Shown: in pieces, positions 1 to 6,575 of the stretch | Position numbering within the stretch: position 1 is the stretch's first letter | How the letters are laid out: each line of letters opens with the position of its first letter | Assembly (NCBI GenBank): GCA_030608765.1 | Contig: JAUWDN010000016.1 | Location: 1-10,042, forward strand | DNA length: 10,042 nucleotides | Source: Promethearchaeota archaeon | GTDB taxonomy: Archaea; Asgardarchaeota; Lokiarchaeia; Sigynarchaeales; SOKP01 | Direction: 5' to 3' | The notes under the pieces: generated by a model | What the model saw: the letters and a program-made list of their open reading frames with translations, nothing else | Told to the model about the DNA's origin: nothing | Databases searched by the model: none | Translations under genes and position numbers: made by a program

Positions 1-1233
1 AATTATAATCCACGAAATAATATTATAACTTCTGCAGAATTTGAACGAATCTTATGTTCAGAAGGCCTAACTGATGGAAAGATCGTAAAATTATCTGATG
101 GGAAACCAGTGAAAACAATATCAATTATTCAAGAAGTTGGATCTTCAAACTATCTATGTGAATATTCGGATATTTTAACCCTAAAGTATATAGATGTTAT
201 TAATGTAAAGAGCCCTGATTGTGAAGTTAATGTTTTTTACGATTTAAGTAAACTAAAAGAAAAAGACGAGATAATACTAAAATCTACTCATCCTAGATTT
301 CTTTACGCTAATGAAGTATTAATTGAGACAAAAGAGAATATTAATTATGTAATTGCGGATTCTATTGAGTTTCAGAGTGATTTGATTGTTTTAAATCTTA
401 AATTAATTCCGAATAAGGATTTGAAATCTCTAAGAAAGATTATGGACTTCACTTTAAATGATTATGGTTTTATGAGTGAAGAAACTTTAGCTTCTGGTAT
501 TTATGGTGTTGGAACTATATTTGGGCCATTAAATTATCACTCAACTATTGCAACCACCAATAACATAGCGTTAAAAGTAATATCACTTCTTTCAAATGAT
601 TATTTAATAACAGAATATACTGGAATAGAGATTAATGAAGACAAATGTGGACTGTGTAAGCTCTGCATTAATTCTTGTCCTTACAATGCAATAAGCATAA
701 TTTCCGAAAAAATTACTATTGATAAGTTTAAATGTAAAGCTTGTGGTATGTGTGTTAGTGTTTGTCCTACTAATGCTATCGAAATGAATATAAATACATC
801 AGAAAAGATTTTAAAAACGATCGAAACTTTCTCAAAATTCAATAAAAAACCAAAAATCATCGCTTTTTGTTGCCAATCTTGCGGTTACGCTGCCGCTGAC
901 AATGCAGGATTAAAGAAATTGTTATATCAACCTAATGTTTTTATAATTTCAGTTCCTTGTACTGGCCGTATTGATACTGAATTCATTGTTAAATCTCTTG
1001 AAATGGGGTTTGATGGAGTTATGATTATCGGTTGCAGAAAGGATTCTTGTAGATATATTGACGGGATTGAAAAATTAAAAAAAAGAGTTGGGCTTTTAAA
1101 AAAGATTCTCGGACTAAAGTTAAGCAGACGGATAATAGTGATGGGTGTAAACGGAGTAGAAGGACATAAATTTGCCGAAATCTCTAATAAATTCTATAAT
1201 TTATTAAAGGAGGAGATTAAAAGTGAGGCTTAA
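1..1233 (+). CDS. HdrA-like (degenerate) / MvhD fusion protein, 5' partial
   Basis: This is an electron-transfer subunit linking a [NiFe]-hydrogenase to heterodisulfide-reductase-type bifurcation. The frame is open from base 1, so the GTG at 109 is internal. The codons before it (…IITSAEFERILCSEG…SDGKP) align with the region before the CVGSR motif of the complete HdrA at 6576-8603, so the true start lies off-window. Counting the first codon as residue 1, residues 1-200 match the C-terminal half of the HdrA FAD domain, but its cluster cysteines are gone (QEVGSS in place of QCVGSR, and no YCxxxCC). A 2[4Fe-4S] ferredoxin domain follows (C216/219/222/226 and C245/248/251/255). From about residue 283 comes an MvhD domain with FCCQSCGYAAAD (C290, 291, 294), VPCTGR (C320) and GCRKDSC (C345, C350), the usual [2Fe-2S] site. 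The stop overlaps the mvhG start by 11 bp. Confidence in the family call is high. Confidence 0.93.
   Translation, partial: NYNPRNNIITSAEFERILCSEGLTDGKIVKLSDGKPVKTISIIQEVGSSNYLCEYSDILTLKYIDVINVKSPDCEVNVFYDLSKLKEKDEIILKSTHPRFLYANEVLIETKENINYVIADSIEFQSDLIVLNLKLIPNKDLKSLRKIMDFTLNDYGFMSEETLASGIYGVGTIFGPLNYHSTIATTNNIALKVISLLSNDYLITEYTGIEINEDKCGLCKLCINSCPYNAISIISEKITIDKFKCKACGMCVSVCPTNAIEMNINTSEKILKTIETFSKFNKKPKIIAFCCQSCGYAAADNAGLKKLLYQPNVFIISVPCTGRIDTEFIVKSLEMGFDGVMIIGCRKDSCRYIDGIEKLKKRVGLLKKILGLKLSRRIIVMGVNGVEGHKFAEISNKFYNLLKEEIKSEA
1207..1215 (+). promoter_or_regulatory. Shine-Dalgarno site for the mvhG GTG start
   Basis: The purine run AAGGAGGAG lies inside the end of the upstream gene. Its GGAGG core sits 9 bases before GTG 1223. 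It supports the non-ATG start, which also puts the conserved N-terminal SCSGC motif at the expected distance from the N-terminus. Confidence 0.75.
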
Positions 1234-1987
1234 ATTTTTAATAACATCTTTAACATCTTGTTCCGGATGTATATCAGCTTTAATGTCGCTAGATATCTTT
1301 CCACAATTTCTTGAGAGAACGAAAATCGAATATTTTCCATTTATATCTGACAATTTGGAGATCAAAGAATGCGATGTAGCGCTAGTAGAGGGGTGTATTT
1401 CCGAAAAGAATCAAATCGAATATCTTCAAGAAATACGAAAAAATGCAAAAAAACTATATGCATTAGGTACGTGCTCAGCATTTGGGGGGATTCTTAGTCT
1501 CTCAAACAAAAAAGAATCGTATCCTATTTCAAAGTTTGTAGAAGTTGATGGCGTTATACCTGGATGTCCTCCTCCGTCCATACTTTTAGGAAATTGTTTA
1601 TTGAGGTTAGTTGAGAACAAAAAAATCAAGCTAAGCTTAAAAAATATGTGTTCTACTTGTCCTTTATACAACCCAGCAAAATTAGATTTACCTTTAACAA
1701 TAGATAAGATTGTTCCAAGAAACGATGAAATACATTTTCAAGAAGAAAATTTATCGTGTTTTTTAAATGATGGGATTTTATGTTTAGGCCCTGTTACTCG
1801 AGATGGCTGCGATCATCTCTGCATAAATCAAGGATTACCCTGTGAAGGATGTTTAGGCCCGGTTTCAAAGGGGTTTACATCGAATTTAATTAATTTCTTA
1901 AGCCTTTTTAACCTTTCTAAAGATTTAAGAAAATATAAAGGGATATATTATAGGTTCTCAAAACCACCTGTAGGAGGGAAGGATTGA
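1223..1987 (+). CDS. mvhG: [NiFe]-hydrogenase small subunit, MvhG-like (group 3c)
   Basis: This small subunit carries the Fe-S chain that takes electrons from the NiFe site toward MvhD/HdrA in the cytoplasm. No signal peptide is visible, as expected for group 3. The proximal-cluster ligands are present in order: TSCSGC (C13, C16), GTCSAFGG (C84) and PGCPPP (C115). The C-terminal half has CSTCPL, then CLGPVTRDGCDHLC and PCEGCLGP, matching the MvhG pattern that binds the other clusters. At 254 residues it is somewhat shorter than methanogen MvhG. The GTG start is backed by a strong Shine-Dalgarno site. The gene overlaps its upstream neighbour by 11 bp, and its TGA stop shares an A with the ATG of mvhA, so the three genes form a translationally coupled unit. 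TGA acts as a true stop here, since readthrough would meet a TAG four codons later. Confidence 0.94.
   Translation: MRLKFLITSLTSCSGCISALMSLDIFPQFLERTKIEYFPFISDNLEIKECDVALVEGCISEKNQIEYLQEIRKNAKKLYALGTCSAFGGILSLSNKKESYPISKFVEVDGVIPGCPPPSILLGNCLLRLVENKKIKLSLKNMCSTCPLYNPAKLDLPLTIDKIVPRNDEIHFQEENLSCFLNDGILCLGPVTRDGCDHLCINQGLPCEGCLGPVSKGFTSNLINFLSLFNLSKDLRKYKGIYYRFSKPPVGGKD
1972..1977 (+). promoter_or_regulatory. Shine-Dalgarno site for mvhA
   Basis: AGGAGG lies 9 bases before ATG 1987 and 6 before an in-frame TTG at 1984. The TGATG stop/start overlap at 1985-1989 favours the ATG. Confidence 0.7.
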
Positions 1988-3288
1988 TGGATAAAGTTGT
2001 AGAAGCATGTACAAGGGTTGAAGGTCAAGGAAACTTAAACATTTATTTAAAAAATGATGAAATTTATCAAACTGAATTGAACTTTTCAGTATTTAGAGGA
2101 TTTGAAAATATTTTAGTAGGCAAAAAGTTATTAGATATTCCAAAAATAGTATCTAGAATTTGTGGACTGTGCTGCGCATCTCAAACAATTGCAAGTTGCA
2201 AAGCAATAGAAGATATATACGGAATAGAACCATCACACCAATCAATTTTGCTTAGAAGGCTTCTATTATCCGGAGAATTAATGAAATCGCACATTATGCA
2301 TTATTTTTTCCAGTCCTTTCCAGATTTATTAAAAATATTTAAAATTGATTCTAAAATTAACGAACCTTATAATTTAATTAATTACAATCCTCATTTAACA
2401 ACAACCATTTTTAATTTAATAAAAATTGGTTCAGAAATAAATAAGTTAATAGGAGGAAGGGTGCTACATCCAATTACTCCTATTCCTGGAGGATTAATAT
2501 TCAATCCTACTGGAAGGAATTTAATTTTTATCAAGAAATATCTAAAAAAGGGAATTTACTATATAGAAACTATAATTGAAAATTTTATTGATTTGTTTTC
2601 TGATTTTGATCCTCCTACAGAATTTAATCTTTCTAATCCTATATATTTCGGCTTAAAAAATAACATAGGATTTGATAGGTATGAAGGAAATCTCAGAATT
2701 GAACAAAATGAAACAACTTACGACGATTTTCAAGCGAAAAATTATTCAAAATATTTTGATAAAGACCCTAATCTTTATGGGATTACGTTTAAGTCGAATT
2801 CGAAAAATAGAATTTTAACAGGACCAATAGCGCGCTATAGGTTAACTCAAGATTACGGGATAGATAAAATAACCGAATATTTAAGCAATTTTGGAAAAAA
2901 ATGGAGAAACAATTTATTATTTTTAAACTTTCTACAACTAATTGAAAGTTATTACGAAATTCAAAAAAGTGTTGAAATATTAAATACTATTCCACTAAAA
3001 AGTAAAACAAAACTTACACGTCTAAACTCTATAAAAAAATCAAATGGAATAGGGGTTATCGAAGCACCAAGAGGTGTACTAATGCACCATTACCATTTAA
3101 ATAAAGCTAAAATCGTTGATCAAGTAAAACTTTTCATTGCAACCGAAATAAATTTGCCTATTCTTAACAAAATGATCACTGAATATGCTAAAAAGCTATA
3201 TGAAAAAGAAGATATCGATTCTGTTAAAGAAAAAGTTCAAATAATGATAAGAGCATTTGATCCTTGCCTGTCGTGCGCTTCTCATTAA
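1987..3288 (+). CDS. mvhA: [NiFe]-hydrogenase large subunit, MvhA-like (group 3c)
   Basis: This is the catalytic subunit that would carry the NiFe(CN)2CO site for reversible H2 oxidation. The four metal-binding cysteines are present: RICGLC (C59, C62) and the terminal DPCLSC (C427, C430). Other family landmarks are TRVEGQG (Glu12), FRGFE (37-40), GGRVLHPITPIPGG, GPIARYRL and EAPRGVLMHHY. Three features are odd. The usual His of RVEGHG is Gln14. The usual His of CGxCxxxH is Gln66. The protein ends exactly at the His of DPCxxCxxH, so there is no C-terminal peptide for a maturation endopeptidase to remove. ATG 1987 is chosen over TTG 1984 because of the stop/start overlap with mvhG. The 433-residue length is normal for the family. 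It is likely an active hydrogenase because all four cysteines are kept, but the two Gln changes leave some doubt. Confidence 0.92.
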   Translation: MDKVVEACTRVEGQGNLNIYLKNDEIYQTELNFSVFRGFENILVGKKLLDIPKIVSRICGLCCASQTIASCKAIEDIYGIEPSHQSILLRRLLLSGELMKSHIMHYFFQSFPDLLKIFKIDSKINEPYNLINYNPHLTTTIFNLIKIGSEINKLIGGRVLHPITPIPGGLIFNPTGRNLIFIKKYLKKGIYYIETIIENFIDLFSDFDPPTEFNLSNPIYFGLKNNIGFDRYEGNLRIEQNETTYDDFQAKNYSKYFDKDPNLYGITFKSNSKNRILTGPIARYRLTQDYGIDKITEYLSNFGKKWRNNLLFLNFLQLIESYYEIQKSVEILNTIPLKSKTKLTRLNSIKKSNGIGVIEAPRGVLMHHYHLNKAKIVDQVKLFIATEINLPILNKMITEYAKKLYEKEDIDSVKEKVQIMIRAFDPCLSCASH

Positions 3289-3470
3289 CATTAAAAATAT
3301 TAAATATTAATCATAATTGATTTAATAAATTTGTAGATTTAGAAAAATTTAAAAAAAACCATCAAGTATATAATTAATAGAACCACTTCTCCTTATAATA
3401 GAATCTTACTTAGGTCGTTTTTTCTCATTTTAAAGATTTGTTTTAATTATCGGATTTGATCGGACTAGAT
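3289..3470. other. Intergenic region between hydrogenase operon and repeat promoter
   Basis: This stretch is very AT-rich, with no coding potential I can support on either strand. It holds the T-tract at 3418-3423. Just before the 22-bp repeats there are two scattered ATCGGA motifs (3449-3454 and 3459-3464) related to the core of the repeats. Confidence 0.6.
3418..3423 (+). terminator. Probable T-tract terminator after mvhA
   Basis: Six T residues, about 130 bp after the mvhA stop and upstream of the next promoter. Archaeal termination often needs only an oligo-T run, and no hairpin is evident. Confidence 0.4.
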
Positions 3471-3536
3471 TTGTTTTTCGATAAAACGATCGTTGTTTTT
3501 CGATAAAGTGATCGTTGTTTTCCGATAAAACGGTGA
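3471..3536. repeat. Three 22-bp tandem repeats upstream of a TATA box (likely iterated operator)
   Basis: The units are 3471-3492, 3493-3514 and 3515-3536, with consensus TTGTTTTTCGATAAAACGAT followed by CG. Units 1 and 2 differ at 2 of 22 positions, and unit 3 is slightly more diverged. A fourth, truncated unit (TTGTTTTCGAAACA) begins at 3537 and runs into the TATA box. The 22-bp period is about two DNA turns, so bound proteins would line up on one face. The position just upstream of TATA suits an activator or a multimeric regulator. Confidence 0.75.
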
Positions 3537-3550
3537 TTGTTTTCGAAACA

Positions 3551-3558
3551 TTTATATA
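3551..3558 (+). promoter_or_regulatory. Archaeal TATA box for the 3653-5932 operon
   Basis: TTTATATA is a near-ideal archaeal TATA box, preceded by a purine-containing CGAAACA that could act as BRE. The expected transcription start is about 25 bp downstream, near 3580, leaving a leader of about 70 nt. That leader contains three TAAAAAAA units (3620-3643) and then AGGG (3643-3646), a Shine-Dalgarno site 6 bases before ATG 3653. Confidence 0.7.
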
Positions 3559-3652
3559 TGGAATCTTACATTATATGATCGGAAAGGAAAATTATATCTG
3601 AGTTTCAATTCTATTAATATAAAAAAATAAAAAAATAAAAAAAGGGATAATA

Positions 3653-4360
3653 ATGAGTAGGGTAAAGTTTGAAGGTATAGTAGATAAGAATCTTTCCGTA
3701 TATTTAGAAGAGAAAGAAAAACTCAAATGGTGGGAAGAAAAATATAAAATAATCAGTGGTACGTGGTGTCCCCTTTTTGCAAGTGATAAAAGCTTAGAAG
3801 AGTATAAGAGGGAAATTGAACCAATAGTTAAAGAAACTTATATTGAAGAATTTGTGGAAAAAATTAAACTTATACCAGTACGTATTGCTACTATAGATTT
3901 AGGAAGCATGAACTTACGAGAGTTCAATCAGACTTATTTAGCAAAAGTATTAAATAAATATGAAATATCTTATTTTACATTAGAATTACCAAATTATGAA
4001 AAGGAACATTTTTTAAGTCAACTTATTGAAATTCAACATAAGTTTAACGAGTTAATGGATAAATACGATTCATTAAACGATAGAAATACTCCAAGTGCAC
4101 AAGAGCTGAGTTATTTAATTGATTCCTATTCAAAGGAAATAGTTGAATTAAAGCATTATATTAATCAAAAAATTCGAACTGACGCAATTACTACAAAAAT
4201 TTTACAATTGATTAAAAATCTAGATAGTAAAGAATTAACAGTTATTCATTTCGGTGAAGAAAATACTTTTGCTGAGATTGTGAAGCAAGCTAAAGAACAG
4301 AACATTAAATCCAACATTCTTTTCATTCAAAAGTCAAGATTTTTACCTTCTATAAATTAA
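3653..4360 (+). CDS. Hypothetical protein, 235 aa, co-transcribed with dihydrolipoamide dehydrogenase
   Basis: I do not recognise this family. It has no signal peptide, no membrane segment and only one cysteine. Residues 1-70 are highly charged and contain KLKWWEEKY. Residues about 77-110 look like a beta-alpha-beta unit (VRIATIDLGSMNLREF, then YEISYFTLELPNY). Residues about 115-185 are predicted helical and could form a helical hairpin or short coiled coil (HFLSQLIEIQHKF, then IVELKHYINQKI). A second beta-alpha-beta unit at 193-228 (ELTVIHFGEENTFAEI, then NILFIQ) closes the protein. The overall picture is a Rossmann-like fold with a helical insertion. The start has a Shine-Dalgarno site at 6 bp spacing. 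It is first in its transcript, behind the repeat-bearing promoter, and 33 bp ahead of lpdA, so a role linked to that flavoenzyme is possible but unproven. Confidence 0.85.
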   Translation: MSRVKFEGIVDKNLSVYLEEKEKLKWWEEKYKIISGTWCPLFASDKSLEEYKREIEPIVKETYIEEFVEKIKLIPVRIATIDLGSMNLREFNQTYLAKVLNKYEISYFTLELPNYEKEHFLSQLIEIQHKFNELMDKYDSLNDRNTPSAQELSYLIDSYSKEIVELKHYINQKIRTDAITTKILQLIKNLDSKELTVIHFGEENTFAEIVKQAKEQNIKSNILFIQKSRFLPSIN

Positions 4361-4393
4361 AAAGATATATTTAATTAAACATGAGGTTGATTA

Positions 4394-5932
4394 ATGCTTA
4401 AAGAAGAAAGGTTAAGTAAAGAATACGATTTAGCGATTATAGGCGCAGGTCCAGGAGGTTATCATGCGGCGATTAGAGCTGCGCAGTACGGAGCCAAGGT
4501 TGCATTAATAGAAAAAGATAAGCTAGGTGGAACGTGTTTAAATAGAGGGTGCATTCCCACAAAAGCTTTGCTTGCTTCGGCACATTATTTTGAAAAACTA
4601 CACTATGCAGAAGAATTTGGCATTACAATTAGAGATTATCAAGTAGACTTTTCTAAGGTGGTTGAGCGAAAAAACAAAATTGTAAATGAGCTTGGTGCTG
4701 GAATTGCGAATCTCCAAAAATCATGGAAGAATGATGTTTATAGGGGACATGGTAAAATTCTTGGAGGTAATGCTGAAATCGGGTTTGAAGTGTTAATTCA
4801 AGGAGATAATACTTATGAGTCTATTATTGCTAAAAGAGTCATAATTGCTACAGGTTCAACTCCTGCTTTAATTCCTAATTTTAATGTAGATCACGAGAGG
4901 ATATTAACAAGCGATGATATTTTAGATCCTGATTTCAAGATTATTCCAGAAAATTTGTTAATCATTGGAGCGGGAGTAATAGGATGTGAGTTTGCAGATA
5001 TTTTTGCGAATTTTGGAAGCCAAGTAACACTTTTAGAGTACCTTGATTCACCTATAGCCGGGGAAGAACCAATGATTATTAAAGAATTAAAAAAGAAATT
5101 CGATTTAAAGGGCATTAAGATAGTTACTTCTCAAAATGTATTATCTGTTGAAAACACAGGTTCAAATGTGAAAGCTATAACTTGTTCTACTTCTGTTCCA
5201 GCTAATGAAATTGACCACGCAGAGAAATCCACATACGAATCAGATTATTGCTTGATTTCTATAGGTAGAAATAAATTATCAAAAGATTTAGGTTTAGAAA
5301 AACTAGGAATTATGACTAGAAGGGGAGCAATTGAAGTTGATCCTGCTACATTAGAAACTTCGGTCAATGGGATATATGCAATTGGGGATGTAACTGGAGG
5401 TCTTATGCTCGCTCACGTAGCAAGTTATGAGGGCGATATCGCGGTTGTAAATGCCCTTTATGGTCTTGCACAATTCCAAGTAAAACCAATGAGAACAAAT
5501 TATCGAGCTGTTCCTTCTACAATTTTTACGAGTCCTAACATCGGTACGGTTGGACTTAAACGAAAAGAAGCAAAAGAATTAGGGATTAATTTATTCGTCG
5601 GGCAATTTCCTTATCAATCTCTTGGAAAAGCGAAATGTATGGGAGAAAATGGGCTTTTAATTATCTTAGCAGATAAATATACACTCCAAATAGTTGGTGC
5701 ATCGTGTATTGGAGAGGGTGCTTCAGAATTGATTGCAGAAATTACGCTTGCTATGCAAAACGGTTTGAGTATCGAAGATATTACAAAAACAATACACAGC
5801 CATCCAACGCTCTCAGAAATGGTATTAGAAGCAGCAGAAGCTGTTGTAGGTCGAGCTATTCATAAAAAAGGACGACTTGTTGCCCATAGGTTAAAGGACA
5901 TATTAATGGAACAATTAATATATACAACTTAA
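4394..5932 (+). CDS. lpdA: Dihydrolipoamide dehydrogenase (class I pyridine nucleotide-disulfide oxidoreductase)
   Basis: This FAD/NAD-dependent enzyme reoxidises dihydrolipoyl groups of 2-oxoacid dehydrogenase or glycine-cleavage systems, or reduces a related disulfide. An FAD-binding GAGPGG lies at 17-22, and the redox-active disulfide GGTCLNRGC has C48 and C53. ATGSTP follows, then a second Rossmann motif GAGVIGCEFADIF for NAD(H), with an acidic residue after the second strand (LLEYL). The second FAD motif is IYAIGDVTGG. The C-terminal dimerisation domain carries the catalytic dyad HSHPTLSE (H470, E475). At 512 residues it is longer than the usual 460-480, partly because of a basic tail after VVGRAIH. 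GAGG upstream of ATG 4394 acts as the Shine-Dalgarno site. No lipoyl-domain or E1/E2 gene is in the window. The CxxxxC and HPTxxE pair favour true Lpd over mercuric or CoA-disulfide reductases. Confidence 0.92.
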   Translation: MLKEERLSKEYDLAIIGAGPGGYHAAIRAAQYGAKVALIEKDKLGGTCLNRGCIPTKALLASAHYFEKLHYAEEFGITIRDYQVDFSKVVERKNKIVNELGAGIANLQKSWKNDVYRGHGKILGGNAEIGFEVLIQGDNTYESIIAKRVIIATGSTPALIPNFNVDHERILTSDDILDPDFKIIPENLLIIGAGVIGCEFADIFANFGSQVTLLEYLDSPIAGEEPMIIKELKKKFDLKGIKIVTSQNVLSVENTGSNVKAITCSTSVPANEIDHAEKSTYESDYCLISIGRNKLSKDLGLEKLGIMTRRGAIEVDPATLETSVNGIYAIGDVTGGLMLAHVASYEGDIAVVNALYGLAQFQVKPMRTNYRAVPSTIFTSPNIGTVGLKRKEAKELGINLFVGQFPYQSLGKAKCMGENGLLIILADKYTLQIVGASCIGEGASELIAEITLAMQNGLSIEDITKTIHSHPTLSEMVLEAAEAVVGRAIHKKGRLVAHRLKDILMEQLIYTT

Positions 5933-5955
5933 TTTAAGAAGCCTAAAATTTTATC

Positions 5956-5971
5956 TTTTTTTTCTTTTTTT
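5956..5971 (+). terminator. T-tract terminator after lpdA
   Basis: A run of eight T, one C and seven T, 24 bp past the lpdA stop. It is the strongest oligo-T signal in the window and a typical archaeal terminator. Confidence 0.7.
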
Positions 5972-6014
5972 ATTTTACTAAAATATTTCTTATTGATTAA
6001 TTAAATGATGTAGG

Positions 6015-6296
6015 TTACCTATCCCTATGATATAGATTATTAATAATTCTTTTTTCTGCTTCCGTAATAGTTTCTATTGAATCAGTTGATTTTACATAAA
6101 TATGTTTTATGCTCCCCTGTTTGTTCTTTACAAGATGTGTCGTATTGAAGACTGTTAATAAAATGTTAAACATCTGATTTCTTGAAAGAATAATGTTCGT
6201 AATTATCCCATCGGAAGGGGTGAAAATGATCACGATTTGTCTGAAAACATGGATTGAGATTATTAAAAAACAAACATTTATAAACTTTTTCACCAT
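6015..6296 (-). CDS. Doubtful small ORF, 93 aa
   Basis: I do not recognise it. The first 26 residues are hydrophobic (FINVCFLIISIHVFRQIVII) and could be a signal or membrane anchor. The remainder is polar, with a charged helical end (ETITEAEKRIINNLYHRDR). No Shine-Dalgarno site precedes ATG 6296, whereas most other genes here have one. It could be a small membrane-anchored protein or a chance ORF in AT-rich intergenic DNA. Confidence 0.3.
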   Translation of the reverse strand: MVKKFINVCFLIISIHVFRQIVIIFTPSDGIITNIILSRNQMFNILLTVFNTTHLVKNKQGSIKHIYVKSTDSIETITEAEKRIINNLYHRDR

Positions 6297-6575
6297 ATAT
6301 TAATTGTGTATTCCGATTGTTATTTGTCATTAAGCGAACAAAAATGCGTTAATCAAAAATATTGATTACTGAAAACGGTTAATATATATTTAGTTCAGTA
6401 AAATGGATTATTAAAAATAAAAAACCAATAACGAAAAAGAGCGATATTCAATTTCAAAAATAGATAGAAAAGAGAACTTCATGAAATCAAAATTAATATC
6501 TCTAGAAGAAATTAAATCTACGGTTTAGAAAATTAAAAAAAAATTATATGGTGATTTAGTAAAAAGGTGTATTAA
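6297..6575. other. hdrA upstream region with possible promoter
   Basis: AT-rich leader of hdrA. The best TATA-like stretch is TTAATATATATTTAG at 6379-6393, after a purine-rich GAAAACGG. It would give a long leader of about 160 nt. The element is almost palindromic and could also serve the reverse ORF at 6015-6296. No other gene is supported here. Confidence 0.35.
6565..6569 (+). promoter_or_regulatory. Shine-Dalgarno site that fixes the hdrA start
   Basis: AGGTG lies 6 bases before ATG 6576. This ATG is in frame with the rest of hdrA only if TGA 6624 is read through. The resulting N-terminus (VRIGVYICRxGVNIG) matches the conserved HdrA N-terminal motif, so this is the real start. Confidence 0.75.

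Noticed and set aside
109..111. GTG at 109 as the start of the HdrA-MvhD fusion
   Set aside because: The frame is open and HdrA-like back to base 1, and no Shine-Dalgarno site precedes it.
1426..1671. Reverse-strand ORF inside mvhG
   Set aside because: It is a shadow of the well-supported small-subunit gene.
3471..3536. CRISPR array
   Set aside because: The repeats are directly adjacent with no spacers and lead into a TATA box.
4891..5115. Reverse-strand ORF inside lpdA
   Set aside because: It is a shadow of the Rossmann-domain coding sequence and has no family features.
6481..6528. 15-codon upstream ORF in the hdrA leader
   Set aside because: The Shine-Dalgarno match is weak and the ORF is too short to judge in AT-rich DNA.
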